Origin: Patiria pectinifera
Taxonomy: Eukaryota; Echinodermata; Asteroidea; Valvatida; Asterinidae
Direction of reading: 5' to 3'
Assembly (NCBI GenBank): GCA_029964075.1
Contig: CM057135.1
Location: forward strand, 9,326,863 to 9,390,862
Length of the DNA: 64,000 nt
In this document: positions 1-10,971 of the stretch, piece after piece
Position numbering within the stretch: the stretch's first letter is position 1
Layout: each line of letters opens with the position of its first letter
Translations under genes and position numbers: made by a program
The notes under the pieces: model-generated
What the model saw: the letters and a program-made list of their open reading frames with translations, nothing else
Told to the model about the DNA's origin: nothing
Database searches by the model: none

Positions 1-900
1 CCCATACCGTCCGCTGAACGCTTCGTTGGCCACACATCCAACTACGATACGGTTTGGAAGTTGACCCAGAAACACGTGGTCCTGCGTGAGAGTTAGATTA
101 CCGCGGGGCACAGACACCATCTTGCACAGATTGCGTCTGATTGGGTATTTAGCGGTGCCTTTCTCCAGAGCTTTCATGTGTCCCAGCATAACACCCGAAC
201 TGACTTTGACTTTCCTGACAAAAACGGACGCGTTTAGGATGACCACTTTGTAGGCGGGGTTCCCCCGGCGGCCATAACCCCGGCGGCCATGAGGCAAAAC
301 GCGTTGCTGCTGCGAATCAGTTTCAATTTCAAGTCCACGCCATTCAGCATGTGTTTGTCTTGAAAGAAAATGTCGCTGTAAATCGGGCCGATCATGTCCA
401 AACTCGCTGCTTCCTTTTGTAAACTGGTATCTCTTCTTCAGCCCATGGTTGACCACATCGTCTGCTGCTGTAGGGTTTGCGCTGTCCATTTTGCCGGCGG
501 TGTCTTTATAGAACAAAGCGGCAGTCAGCTGAGAGATTTGAGCATCGCTGCCGTAGCTGAGCAGTGTTTCGAGTAGGGCGCGATAGGGGTAGGTAGGCGT
601 GGAGGGGGAGATCAGACATTCGTTCAGACCACATCAATCTGGCTGAATAGGGACTGTAGAAATAAGTTGACGGGACCCACGTGGTCGGCCTCTGTCAGGT
701 TGGAGCCGTCCGCTTTGGTGATTTTCGCTCTGACGTACAACTGGGCTCGGTTGAGATTCATGTATTCTTCTCCGGATCCCGGTACGAAAAATTCTATCGG
801 TCCTCCATCAAAAATGGTAGAAATCGGGTGAAATTCCAGCCACTGACCACGTTCTATGCTCGTTTGTGTGGGTGGTAAAGAAAAAATGTAACAGCGACAT
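1..900 (-). pseudogene. Major capsid protein (double jelly-roll), partial, frameshifted
   Basis: Structural protein that builds the icosahedral shell of Polinton/adintovirus particles. The ATG at 898-900 opens the reading frame, but the frame shifts within the first codons. The segment 624-860 encodes the conserved N-terminal block with SLPPTQTSIERGQW, GGPIEFFVPGSGEEY and QLYVRAKI, then NLFLQSLFSQIDV. The segment 1-260 encodes a later block with VFVRKVKV, KYPIRR and VFLGQLPNRIVVG. This matches the protein family usually labelled F54H12.2-like, the Maverick capsid. The gene lies directly downstream of the pX-like gene and is cut by the window start. At least two frame changes separate the blocks, so it is a pseudogene or a poorly assembled copy. 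Identification rests on motif memory, not on a search. Confidence 0.85.
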
Positions 901-953
901 AATGACTGACTGTGGGTTAGCGTGTAAAACACTTAATCAGATATGTCTTGCGA

Positions 954-1363
954 TCATTTCACTCTCCTGCTAAAAGAGGAAATGGCGCGTCTGCCGTTTG
1001 CTTTCCTTTTTATACCACGTCGTTTACCTCGTGAGAGTCGGGCATCCACACCTCGAAGAGCCGAGTGGGCCAGATTACGTCCAGCGTGTCGAAGTCGGTT
1101 TGTTTTTGGCAGATGATTTGATGACTTTTTCCCTCCATCGCATCCTGCGCGATTCCTACACCGGTACGAAGCGCTTCGTGACCCAGTGTTTTAGCGCCTT
1201 GTTTGATCAGAGGCATGGCCGTCCGGAAAAGTCCGCTTAAAATCCCTCCAAGTCCGTATCCCCTCTGACTTCAAGGGCCAGTGAACACGGGGAGACCGCG
1301 CCCCACCTGGCCGACGTAATAATCTTTGTAGTGTTTACTATTGGGTAGGTAATGACTCTTCAT
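954..1363 (-). pseudogene. pX-like core/membrane-active virion protein
   Basis: The ATG at 1361-1363 starts a short protein with a tyrosine-rich N-terminus (HYLPNSKHYKDYYVGQVGRG), then a glycine-rich hydrophobic block (GYGLGGILSGLFRTAMPLIK) and an alanine-rich helix (GAKTLGHEALRTGVGIAQDA). The last third, read in a shifted frame down to the stop at 954-956, is very rich in Arg and Lys, as expected for a DNA-binding core protein. This order is that of the adintovirus pX protein, a relative of adenovirus core/lytic proteins. It sits between penton and capsid genes, starting 5 bp after the penton stop codon. Two frameshifts interrupt it (near 1270 and near 1125). The role is inferred from the family. 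Confidence 0.65.
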
Positions 1364-1368
1364 GTTGA

Positions 1369-2105
1369 TTAATAGAAGTAGGACGAGCGCTTCTTTCGAA
1401 AGTGAAGTTTCACGATGACTCTCCCGGTAACAAATGGAATAAGTTCGCCCGTCCTGTCCCTTATATCGATTTCGATCATGTCCAAAAACTTGTGCTTCAG
1501 GGGCATGTAATGAGGACTGTCGTAGATTTTTTTTTAACGGTTTCTCCATACTTCCCGTCCACATTCACGATGCGTAATACGTGTCTCCTACGGTGTGGTA
1601 CTCCACAATATTGGAGTAGATAAATAACTTATAGAATGGCTGCAGGTCCACCACCCTCGTACTCTTTTTGATACCCGACACTGTTGCACCATCGTCAAAA
1701 CCGAGTAGGTTCGCTAGATGACCCAGTAATTTAAGCACCACACTGTCGTTCGTCTTTATGATGACTTTTTGAATAAATTTGTTGTACTTGAATCGGACTT
1801 GTCCGTCGTGCTCGATGGGAGGTTCAAAGCTGTCGAATAGTTCTTCAGGTGTCGGGTAGTACCCCTCCGGTATGCGATGAAAGTGAAATCTGGAATCCGT
1901 TTCTCCACCCGAGCACGCCACCAGGTTACCTTCGGTCACGTTCAACCAACGATGAGGGTAAGTCACTTTCAGCCAGGGCCACTTCCCAATCTCCTTCAAA
2001 AGACAGGGGTGTGGGTAAATTTACAAAGAAATGACTCAAGGTGTTATTAGGGTGAGCATCCATAGAACTGTTGCTAGGGAGCGTGACGTAAAACGAGTCT
2101 GCCAT
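1369..2105 (-). pseudogene. Penton-like minor capsid protein, frameshifted
   Basis: Predicted vertex protein of the virion (single jelly-roll). The ATG at 2103-2105 begins MADSFYVTLPSNSSMDAHPN, followed by FFVNLPTPLSFEGDWEVALAE, the typical N-terminal strand of Polinton pentons. The middle (1565-1960) has YPHRWLNVTEG and LLGFDD, and continues with VVDLQPFYKLFIYSNIVE, where the pattern 'IYSNIV' corresponds to the family's 'CDLV' strand. The C-terminal part has a conserved acidic/basic run (DMIEIDIRDRTGELIPF) and ends KLHFRKK. Frames change near 1975, near 1565 and in the run of nine T at 1527-1535. It lies just downstream of the integrase gene and shares its strand. Confidence 0.8.
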
Positions 2106-2155
2106 GATGAAGCTTAGCTTTAACTGTGTAGGTAAATACTCGCGTCATGGACGTT

Positions 2156-3030
2156 TTATAACTTGTGCAGACTTGTCACCCAACTGTTAAACTTGCCTGG
2201 GTAGCCCAACCACTTGAAAAAATACTCCAATTTTCCTCGCCTTTTCCAGGTCTGCGGTACTTTTTCCACTTGGTACAGGTCGCCCAATTGAACCGCTGGT
2301 TGAATTTTGTGTTCGTAGAATGTCCCGTCCAACTCCTCGGAATCGTAACCTTTCAACTTGTACACGGGAGGATGGCGCGGAATACGAGCACTGACTGTAA
2401 ATAGTTCAGTGGTCCAGTTTGGAAGATAACCTTTCCTAAATGGTCGTGCAGCCATGCTGATGCGCACTGTGTCCCCAACATTGATCTTGTAAGAAATGGG
2501 TTTGACCACGCTGGCTTTTGTTTCATTTTGAGTCGTGAAGAAACCAATTTTATTTTTTTTCGAGAAATGACTGGAATAGATGATTGGTGAACTCGGTGCC
2601 TTTATCGGTCTGTAGAACTGTGGGTTTCCGTCCACTTTTCAAGATTGTTTTGGAGCCGTCAATGAGCGAAGTTCCGGTCTTATTCTTGATTGGAATCGCC
2701 CTGGCATATTTTGACAATATATCGATACACGTCAACAAATATTTGTAGTTTCCATTGAACTGACTGAGTGGTCTCATGTCCACCAGATCCGCCTGCCACT
2801 GCTGGTCAATGCCACCAACGATGACTCTGTTCCGTTGAAAATGCCTGCGTATGGGTTTGTGTAGCGTGTAAGTTGGTTGCTGACTTAACCAGGTTCTAAT
2901 TTGACTCCGGTTGATGTCGACGCCGTCTTTTGGGGCAGCACGGTTGACAGCCTCCACACCACCATAACCGGCTGGATGTTGGGGGTTGTAGTACACTCGT
3001 TTCAGGTTCGTTTCGTTCTTGCGCCATCAC
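2156..3030 (-). pseudogene. Retroviral-type integrase with chromodomain, internal deletion
   Basis: Integrates linear element DNA into the host genome. The N-terminal part has YYNPQHPAGYGG, then the catalytic core with first Asp in QWQADLVDM and second Asp in VLQTDKGTEF. The C-terminal part has an SH3-like segment (KINVGDTVRIS, FRKGYLPNWTTELFTV) and ends with a chromodomain-like tail (YQVEKV, LEYFFKWLGYPGKFNSWV). Between the two, the reading passes from QNETKASVV straight to PISYKINVG. Family members have about 90 residues here, including the third catalytic acid (the E of the VVERFN-type motif). The frame also shifts around 2550 and at the start near 3010. Catalysis should therefore be impossible from this copy. 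Confidence 0.9.
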
Positions 3031-3251
3031 TTAAATCTGTGTTTTGTACAGTGACACTACTGCGACAGCAGATGCACCAAAAACGATTTTTTTTTCACGA
3101 GTTGTTTAAATCCACAACCCGGTTTCGGTGGACAGCACTCCATGATAAGGTAGTATCAAATGATTAAGTCGGGGTAGTGCGTGCGTATTAATAGGGAGTC
3201 CATTTTCTTCGCTTTGGGCGTAGTTTTCAGATGGGACGCTTTGGCAAACAA

Positions 3252-3647
3252 TCAGGGTAGGTGGAAAGACTCTTCTTCCTCTGGTTCTTCCTTCAAGTGT
3301 ACTTTTAGTTTAGAGGAATCACCAAAGCTAAGTTCACGCTCCAACTTCGGTGGACCATGTGGTATCGGCTCCAGGTTGGGCGGTTGATCGTCCGTCTTCT
3401 TGGTTTCTAAAGTCATAGTCAGCGGTGCCATTCTCTGTTTATTTAAGTTAATGTATCTGTTCAGCGTCTGGTGGTACAGTTTAATTTTATCCTCGTCGGA
3501 AAGGTTTTTCCTTTCCAGTAGCTCTCTCATCTCACCATCCAAACTGTGAACCACTCGCGTGGTCGGTGTCTGTTCCAATCGTCTGGTCGATTGAAGTTTT
3601 GTCAACGTTTTCTGAGGTACCAGAACCATTGTCTTGGTGTGCTCCAT
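3252..3647 (-). CDS. Conserved Polinton protein of unknown function (131 aa)
   Basis: The ATG at 3645-3647 opens an intact frame that begins MEHTKTMVLVPQKTLTKLQ, continues with LDGEMRELLERKNLSDEDKI and YHQTLNRYINL, and ends in a Pro/Glu-rich tail. The N-terminal pattern (acidic start, then K-x-M-x-LV and an amphipathic 'LDGEM' helix) recurs in vertebrate and invertebrate Mavericks near the ATPase gene. No function is known to me. It lies 2 bp from the next gene upstream. The tail seems shorter than in relatives, and the 3030-3250 segment downstream is out of frame, so the gene is probably truncated. Confidence 0.6.
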   Translation of the reverse strand: MEHTKTMVLVPQKTLTKLQSTRRLEQTPTTRVVHSLDGEMRELLERKNLSDEDKIKLYHQTLNRYINLNKQRMAPLTMTLETKKTDDQPPNLEPIPHGPPKLERELSFGDSSKLKVHLKEEPEEEESFHLP

Positions 3648-3649
3648 GT

Positions 3650-3976
3650 TTATTTAATCAATAATCCACCAAGAGCGCCCACTATTGGAGTGAGTAAAGC
3701 ACCGAGAAAACCTTCTTTCTGACGTAACACTTTCTTTTTCTTCTGAACGCCGATTTTCTTATTACTGAGAACTCTCAATCGACGTTTGTATTTCAGTAAC
3801 TTTTTCTTTTCGGATGGTTTCAGGGAAATGTTACCGTTGAGGACGTTGAGGGCGCACTCGCACAAACAATGTATCAGTTCCTTGTTGGCTCCTTGTATCA
3901 CACCCTGTCGTTGCTTGTCGCTTCCCTTAGCCAGCACATGCAGGTACGGAGCGTTGTGATGCACACGCCTCGACAT
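3650..3976 (-). CDS. Conserved basic Polinton protein (about 109 aa)
   Basis: The start is taken at the ATG 3974-3976 (MSRRVHHNAPYLHVLAKGSD), which matches the family start better than codons upstream. The protein has a helical region with paired cysteines (LIHCLCECALNVLNGN), a strongly basic stretch (KPSEKKKLLKYKRRLRVLSN, then GVQKKKKVLRQK) and a hydrophobic glycine-rich C-terminus (GFLGALLTPIVGALGGLL). It could associate with DNA and membrane, as a minor virion protein would. The frame is intact. It sits between the ATPase gene and the 131-aa gene and is probably cotranscribed with them. The layout is common in adintoviruses, but I cannot name a function. Confidence 0.6.
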   Translation of the reverse strand: MSRRVHHNAPYLHVLAKGSDKQRQGVIQGANKELIHCLCECALNVLNGNISLKPSEKKKLLKYKRRLRVLSNKKIGVQKKKKVLRQKEGFLGALLTPIVGALGGLLIK

Positions 3977-4028
3977 CTTTAAATGATTGCCGTCCGTTCT
4001 AAACACAATCCTTTATACCTTTGGAGCG

Positions 4029-4658
4029 TTAACGATGGGATATTCGCCGGGAAAAATTTTGGTCCCGAGACGTACAATTTCGGGGGTTTCGGGCTTTAAA
4101 TCTACGAAGAGATAGCCGTAGGGGGCGGATGTGGCATCGCGGTAGGCCTCCATCATTATACTTGGACTTAGTGGGGTACATTTGGGGCGCTAAATGTGTA
4201 ATTTGCGAAGCGTCTCTCGGGTTTTTAAACAGAACCATGTAATGAGCGTTCAAACTAATGGTCCGCATTTCCTTCCCCTTGTAAAATAAATTCTGTAGTA
4301 TGGGAATAACCGATAGGTTTCTGTGATGACTACCCTTGGTAAATAGTTCAGTGACCTTTACATTGTTGCCGCTTTCGGGCATGAGGTCGTCTATCACAAC
4401 CAGGTTTCTTTGACTTCGGTCCAGGGACTGCAATAGATCATCGGGGTAGCCCTCCACAAATCGTATCCGATGGACCAGACTAGCCAGATGGTTGTAAGCA
4501 TCTTGATATTCCCCGTAACACCAAATGATATTATCAACAGCAGGTTCAATCAGTGTATTTCCCTCAGCAAGAATAAGGCGCTTTACAAACTGAGTTTTCC
4601 CGCTCCCAGTCGGACCAGCGATTACACCAGTAAAAGGATGTTTCAGTCTCGAATCCAT
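4029..4658 (-). pseudogene. DNA-packaging ATPase (FtsK/HerA superfamily, A32-like)
   Basis: Motor that pumps DNA into the capsid. Walker A is GVIAGPTGSGKTQFVKRL and Walker B is RNLVVIDDLMPES. The conserved block FTKGSHHRNLSVIPILQNLF (sensor region) follows, then NAHYMVLFKNPRDASQI. The start is taken at the ATG 4656-4658 (MDSRLKHPF), because the frame upstream opens only with a non-ATG codon near 4715. After YPTKSK (near 4160) the reading frame changes, and the conserved C-terminal tail continues in another frame down to about 4030. So there is one frameshift and the gene is otherwise complete. It lies upstream of the small structural genes on the same strand. Confidence 0.88.
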
Positions 4659-4715
4659 TTGACCAAATGAACCTATTTTGTTCTGTACTTGATTTATAAA
4701 GGATAAGGATTTCAA

Positions 4716-5264
4716 TCTTTATTGAGTTAACCCCCCCCCCCCCCATTCCACCCATTGAGAAGAAATTAAAAGTAAACGCTACGATTGTTTTTTATTTTAT
4801 TTTAATCAATTAAGTGTTTACAAATAAAAGTGACACAGACTGGTTTTTAGACGTTTTTCTTTTTTTCTTTGTACTCATTATATTTTTGACTTTCCTTTTT
4901 TTCATTTCAACAAATAAACATTTAAATGTAAATAAATAATCAATATAAATCAATTATAAAACCTTTTTCATTATGTCAAGTCAAATGTGCGATAGATTTA
5001 ACCAGTTGAATTAAATTTACTTTTGCAATATTAAGGTATATTATCAGCTTGTACTTTGTATTAAGGTGTATTTTCAGCTTGTACTTGTCGTTTGATAAGT
5101 TTGGTTTCAAAAGTCAAAATTAGAAAATTTTGATAGTTCTTATTTTGCAAATAAATTCCTCCACCATAAAAAAAGAACCAAATAATCTTAAATAAATAAA
5201 TAAATTAACCACCACCACTTTACTTCTTATTTATCGTCACGGTGTTGATGCTGATCGATGGCCC
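4716..5264. other. AT-rich intergenic stretch, no gene seen
   Basis: Very AT-rich DNA between the ATPase gene and the PolB C-terminal fragment. It starts with a run of C at about 4731-4744, then holds short A/T runs and two near-copies of a TATTAAGGTATATT/TATTAAGGTGTATT motif followed by CAGCTTGTACTT (about 5030-5085). No open frame with family resemblance was seen on either strand. Confidence 0.5.
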
Positions 5265-6020
5265 TTATAAATAACTTATAAGTCTAGGTAAGTGGTTCAC
5301 ACCCCGTCTTCTGCCACCTTCCGCTTTGGATAGAGATAGCTGAAGGCCGTCTTCTCCTGCTCGTACGTGTACATACCATCCTGCCGCATTCGGAATCCTC
5401 TGTTGACGCCCCACCAGCTTGCTGTGTCTCCAACGTGTCAAGGTAGGTTCTCTTTGTAATCTCATTTGATCTTTTAAGTCCTTTACAGCTCACCTTTAAC
5501 AAAATGAACGGAAAAAAAAATACTATTTGCAAGTCAATCCACAGTAGGTGGGATAAAGTTATTGTAACGATGTTTCAAAAACAGATGTATCAATATTCAA
5601 ACGGAATAGTAAAACGACAGATGTTCCCTGACTGGAAAAATGTAAAGTCCTTTACAGCTCACCTTGTCTTTTGTGCCGAAACAGTAGTAGGTCTTGCTAC
5701 ACAAAGCCACGATGCCGTCCCCTTCCCATTCGACCTTGAAGAGACCGGGCGTCCGCTTGTCAAAGGCACGGTGAGCTGCGCTGTCTTCACGTGGGAACCA
5801 GGATCCCTTCTCTCGCTGGAATTCCTCTTGCAGCTCAGGTTTCACAATGGTGTCTAAGCTCTCCCCAGATATCGCCAGGTACGCTGAGGCAGTATCCATT
5901 TCGCAGAGCTGAAAGTCGGACGGATCTATGAATGTCAGGGGAAATTCATAATAAAACTCCAACATGCGCAGTTTTGCGTATTGATACACACAAAACCCTA
6001 TTTGGAGAGGGAGGCCAAGG
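5265..6020 (-). pseudogene. DNA polymerase B, C-terminal fragment
   Basis: C-terminal palm and thumb of a Polinton PolB, read right to left. From about 6015 the frame shows GLPLQIGFCVYQYAKLRMLE, then FQLCEMDTASAYLAISGESL, HRAFDKRTPGLFKVEW and CSKTYYCFG. After a small insertion it resumes with RSNEITKRTYLDTLETQQAG. The motif C position reads DTAS, where an active polymerase has DTDS, so a catalytic aspartate is lost. The rest of the polymerase (fingers with motif B) is missing. The N-terminal two thirds lie 4.3 kb away at 10.3-14.4 kb. The tail beyond about 5400 is frameshifted. Confidence 0.88.
5495..5642. mobile_element. Short interspersed insertion with about 20-bp target duplication
   Basis: A segment of roughly 150 bp interrupts the PolB fragment. 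The same 19-20 bp sequence (AGTCCTTTACAGCTCACCTT) stands on both sides, at about 5476-5495 and 5645-5664. The inserted body (AACAAAATGAAC..., GTTATTGTAACGATGTTTC, ATTCAAACGGAATAGTAAAA) recurs at 14.88-15.02 kb. A long target duplication suggests target-primed reverse transcription, as for SINEs. No clear tRNA promoter is visible in the body, so a LINE-tail or MITE origin remains possible. Confidence 0.55.
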
Positions 6021-9000
6021 CGTATTGATTTTTTGTTAAGTTCTACAAACAGCTACAGAGTCTATGAAAAAGAATAACACTTGAAAGGGACACTTGAATA
6101 GCGTTTGTTCGTGAAGATATATTTGTATGCAGGGAACTCGCAAAAAACCTCCGTTTTAAAATATTGACATTTCAACATGATTTTCTTTGAATACCTCAAT
6201 GCAGATTGGCTAATTGCCCAATCTATGTTTTAGAGTAACATTCATTTAATGGAACCTTTAACAGAAGATTATCCAGATGTAGAAAAAAAAGTGGATTCCT
6301 TGTTCAGCAAGGTTGTCAATATGGCACTTCTCCAAAGACACGAATCTGACAAGAAAATAAGGAAAACAAAAAACAATGTATCAATTATTTAAACATTATG
6401 AACTATTTAATGTTTGCTGCCTCAGGCTTAAAACACTCACTGCGTGTCATGCTGGCTCACCAGATGTGAAATTTAAAACTACATGTATATCCAGATAATG
6501 TCTGTCTTCTCAATACATGTACTTCAAGCAGAGCTGTGCCTGTGTTTCTACATGTACAATCTTTAACCCACGAGAGACAGGGATAAAATAAATGAGCCTC
6601 TTGTTTCAACTTGACCCTGAAGTCAAGGATATTTCTCAAATTTAAAGGGTAACCAAAACCCTGGTTAAGAGTTAAAGCGCCAGCCTGTTTTACGCATTTT
6701 TATGTAATCTAAACAACTTCATGTTCAAATATATGTACGTAACGATCAAAATGTTGGTTCTTCCGCAAGTTTATGGTCTTGGTAGTCGGCATTGCATTAG
6801 GTCTACGGTGCTCGTTTCAGAAATGTATTTAAGGTGTTTGTCGCTGATACCTTTTGACCAATCAATTTAGTGACTGCGATGGTTAGTTTCTTAATACACG
6901 TACCTTGAATCTTGGCCCTTCTGGATAACCAAGCACAATCGGCTGCCATTTCTAAAAGTTCATGCGAAGTCATGTCATGCAGGCACCTGAATATAATACA
7001 GGAAATATTTGATTACCAAAGAGCTCAAGCTTTTTTTAAGTAATTTAAATTTCACACGAAACAATTTCATTAAATGTTAAGAAGAACCGTCCAGTAGCAG
7101 TTTTGATATGCGCATAATTATTTTATGCGAATACACACTGGGTACACAGTGTTTATACGTCGGTGAAGGGCAAAACCTAATTTGATTCATAATTATTTTG
7201 ATTAAAGATCCGTTGCCTACGCTACTTTCGAGTTTCACCCCGAAAGTTTATTTACTTTTTTTCAACTGCTATTTTCCTGCGAAATACAAGTTATTCATTT
7301 TTGAAAGACATCTAACGATAACAATTATAAACTTCATTGCATTTTTTCACAACATTGAAGTTAATACCTGCTAGAAAATTAATCAGCTCTCGCCAGGGAG
7401 GTTCACGCAAAATGTGTGGGTTTTTTTGGTTATTTTTAGAGAGCATTGGGCACGCATCTTTTCTGGCGCATGACTCGACAAGAATGACTTTGTTAAGGCG
7501 GACGTGGTAGTATGAATATTTTGAGTTGCAAGGATTTGGATATGCATGCATTGGGTTCACGGTCTTGAATTTTATAGTATAGATACATTTCATGAATACA
7601 TAAACTTATTTAATATAGGTGTCTGGTGAACGTCAGGTAATCACTTAAACTTCGACCAAGGTGTATTTTCAACACATTTTAAAAGTTAATTTCACCATCT
7701 TACAGAGATACATGTATAGAAGGTCAGTGTATGTTGAATTACTTACAGCAACAACCTTGAAGAGATGTATGGGGTGGTTTTCAAAATAATTAGAAACTTC
7801 CTCCCTCGAAGACTGCTGAAGTTAAAAGTTTAAACATGCCACATCCTGCAGCCAGTGCACTCACGTATAGCATACCTGTGTACTGCCTACCTGGAGATAG
7901 AAACGATGTTTTTTAAGGTTGAGAAATATATAAAACTAATCAAGTTTGAACACAGTGTAAATATGATGTCCCATGCTCTTCAACTCACATAATGTCTTAT
8001 TTTCACGGAAAAAAAACTAGTCTACAAATGACCCTTTTTAGAAAAGGCAGTTCGCGTATGTTTCATTGATCTTGTAACAGTGCTGACCTGGCCCTGAACC
8101 CTACTCCACACACTTTGGTCAAACTCCCATAAATCACGCCAAACCCTGGGAGCTGTACGGCCCGAAAGCCCGAATTGAAACTGTATACACTTGTTATGTA
8201 CAAGCCAACGAAATCCAGATGACCGTTTATACGTGTACGGTCCTGGTACGTGAACTTTAGGCCTGACCCATGAGACTGAAATGCTAATGCGCGTTGCTAT
8301 TAAAACCGTACACTGTGTCTTTGAGCGGGAATTTTATAACGGACTGTTTATGCTCAAATTTGCGCTAGTTTTAGTTGAAAGAAAATCAACTCAGATCTAT
8401 AAATTAAGAGATACCCCAGGTAACAATTTCACGGTTGTTGGCTCGGGTATCATGCGTATCTCAATACAATATTGTTACATTTTCATTAATTCATCAATTT
8501 GAGAAAAAAATACAAACATAAGCATATACTATAGTACACAAAACAAACTTTTGCCATTTTTGCCATTTGCTAAAACAATATCTGTTTTATGTAAAATTAA
8601 AACTATCGAACAAATAACTTTCCAACCTAAAACGTTGTTAAAAAGGTCTAACATGTCGCACATGAATTCGAGTAAATCTGATCCACATGTATAATATTTC
8701 CTTGGAATAATACCAAGATTTAATTATCAAATTGAAAACCAGATGACTTGAACGTTTCTTTCAGTGTATGATCCTCCAAAACTGTTCGCATTGACGAGCC
8801 TCCAATCTCAATTGAGGCACATATTTTCACTCTTAATTAATCTACATTTATTCTGATCGAGTCTGAAGAACATTTTCAACATTTATTAAAACTTGAAAAC
8901 AAAGATGATAGGCATAGGAAAATCTTCCTTTTTTGACAGCGACTTTATTCGAAAAGTAGTTTTACTTCAATTTGATCCTTTCATCAGATTTTTAGACAAT

Positions 9001-9589
9001 GTGTTCGACACAAGAATGAAGTCAAGATACAGAAAATTTCATTCCTACCTTCTAAGAAATGCTGTAGTGAAAATAACTTGCTTGGCGACCATACTTCACA
9101 TCAACTGGACGGCGAGTCGGCGACCGTTATAGTGAGCTGCTGCTGCTCGATTGCGCATTGCTGACTCGACTGAGCAGAGCAATTCAAATGAGCTATCACG
9201 CGGTCTGGACGTGGAATTTCTGCTGATGCGCATGCGCCATGGTAATATTTTCTTTGATAACAGGAATCCTATTTCTAGTTACGTTGGTGTGTGCAATAAA
9301 GTACATGTATACATTGAGTATTCAGTCGCGCTTTGACCACGATGTCATCCATCTTAGAACATTAGAAAAATATCTGGAAACATTATATTCCTACTACGAC
9401 AAAACAAACATGATGATGTTCGAAATTTCATGAGTTACATAATTAATGCAAGGCGGCACCCAAATGTTAATTATTATCAAATAAAACATCATTAATTAAA
9501 ACATATTATGTTCACTTCACATTCAGTAAATCGCTATGTTTTTGTCAATACCACAACAGCATGGATCGTAACGCACAGCATAATTGCAA
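6021..9589. other. Non-PolB DNA inserted in or replacing the PolB middle; no gene recognised
   Basis: This AT-rich stretch separates the PolB C-terminal fragment from the N-terminal part. Open frames are short (under 100 codons) and show no family resemblance on either strand. It contains ordinary A/T-rich DNA with scattered ACATGTA words. No terminal inverted repeats were found that would define a single element. The missing PolB region (about 350 residues with motif B in relatives) was not found inside. Confidence 0.45.
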
Positions 9590-10340
9590 CTTAAATTCAG
9601 TGTCAAAACACCTTTATAAAACGTTACAGCAACGTGAGCTCTCAACATAACAGCTACGCTGTGAAAATACCAAACTGTAATGTCACGACAACATGATATT
9701 TACAACTTAACAACAACATTATGATGAGACTTTTATGCAACGTCATCATAACGTCATGAACACAGCAACGTGGTGTAAATTGTTATCTACAACGTCATGA
9801 CAACGTGAGAATAACAACATACCAACAACGTTGTGAAAGTACCCACGTACAATGTTACAACAACGTCATGATTTTTACATCACCGCAACGTTTTGAAATA
9901 CTAAACTACAACGTCGTGACAATGTGATTTTCACAACTGAAAAAAAAACATTATAAAATAACGTAGATGGAACGTAAACGTCATGATTATAACCTCACAG
10001 CAACGTTGTAAACATTCTAAATTACAACGTTCTGACAACGTAACATTGACAACTTAAAAACAACGTCATGAAAACACCTACATTTAACGTAACCACAACG
10101 TCATATTTATTACTTTATTACAACGATTGTGAAACGACCACCATACAACGTCAATACAATGTCATATGATGACTTCCATACAACGTTGTACAAATTACCA
10201 ATATACAACATTTTTACAACCAACAATTATACAGTCAAACGTTGTGTCAACGTTGCTTGAATGTCATCGTGACACGTTACCAAATGACAACATTTCACAC
10301 CTTTGCACAACGTTGTGGCAACGTGATGTGTTAGCTGGGT
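9590..10340. repeat. Degenerate AACGT-rich repeat, probably the end of a transposon
   Basis: About 750 bp carry dozens of copies of ACAACGT, CAACGTCATGA and CAACGTTGT words at irregular spacing of roughly 20-50 bp. The stretch ends with GTTAGCTGGG right where PolB coding resumes. Transposon ends of the CCCAGCTAAC type with an interior of AACGTTGT words are common in marine invertebrate genomes, as I recall. The opposite end (CCCAGCTAAC) was not found upstream, so the element may be truncated. Confidence 0.5.
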
Positions 10341-10971
10341 TTGCCGCCACTCACACTCCCACATCTCTTTTAGTTGAAAGCCCTGTTGTCGAATATAGGT
10401 GGAAGTCTGCTCTGTCTGTTGCCTCAACTCATCCATACTTGTTTTCCTAACATGGTTAAACTCGCTCTTATTGAGATGGCACCGGTGTCCGTGCCAGAAG
10501 CACCCTTGAAACTGGTACACTGTATTATTTTGTTTACAAAAACCGTCCACAGGTATTTGTCTGTCACCAACTTGTTTCTCTTTGGCATTGAGTTTATGCT
10601 GTATGTAAACACCATCTGTATAAGCCACCCAGTCCATCCTTTCGGCTGCCATAACACCCCACTTTGGCTTTGAAACGGCTTGAAGTTTTGAGCAGCCTTT
10701 CTACGGACAAAAGTCCCAACGGGAACGTCCTGCATGAGCGACCACAAATACAACGCGTTGGCGTCAAAGCCCACAATATTCTGACACAATTTACCTCCTC
10801 GAATGAATGTCTTCTCCTTCTCATGATAGCGATGAAAAATGATGGAAGGACCACCAACGATGTTAGCCTTAATGGCGTAGTATACGTCTTTGTTCGCTTC
10901 GTCTATGAGGCTGAAGTGGACGTCTGGCTGAGGCAGGGTGAGAAAGAGATACAGTAGCGACAAGCCGGAGA

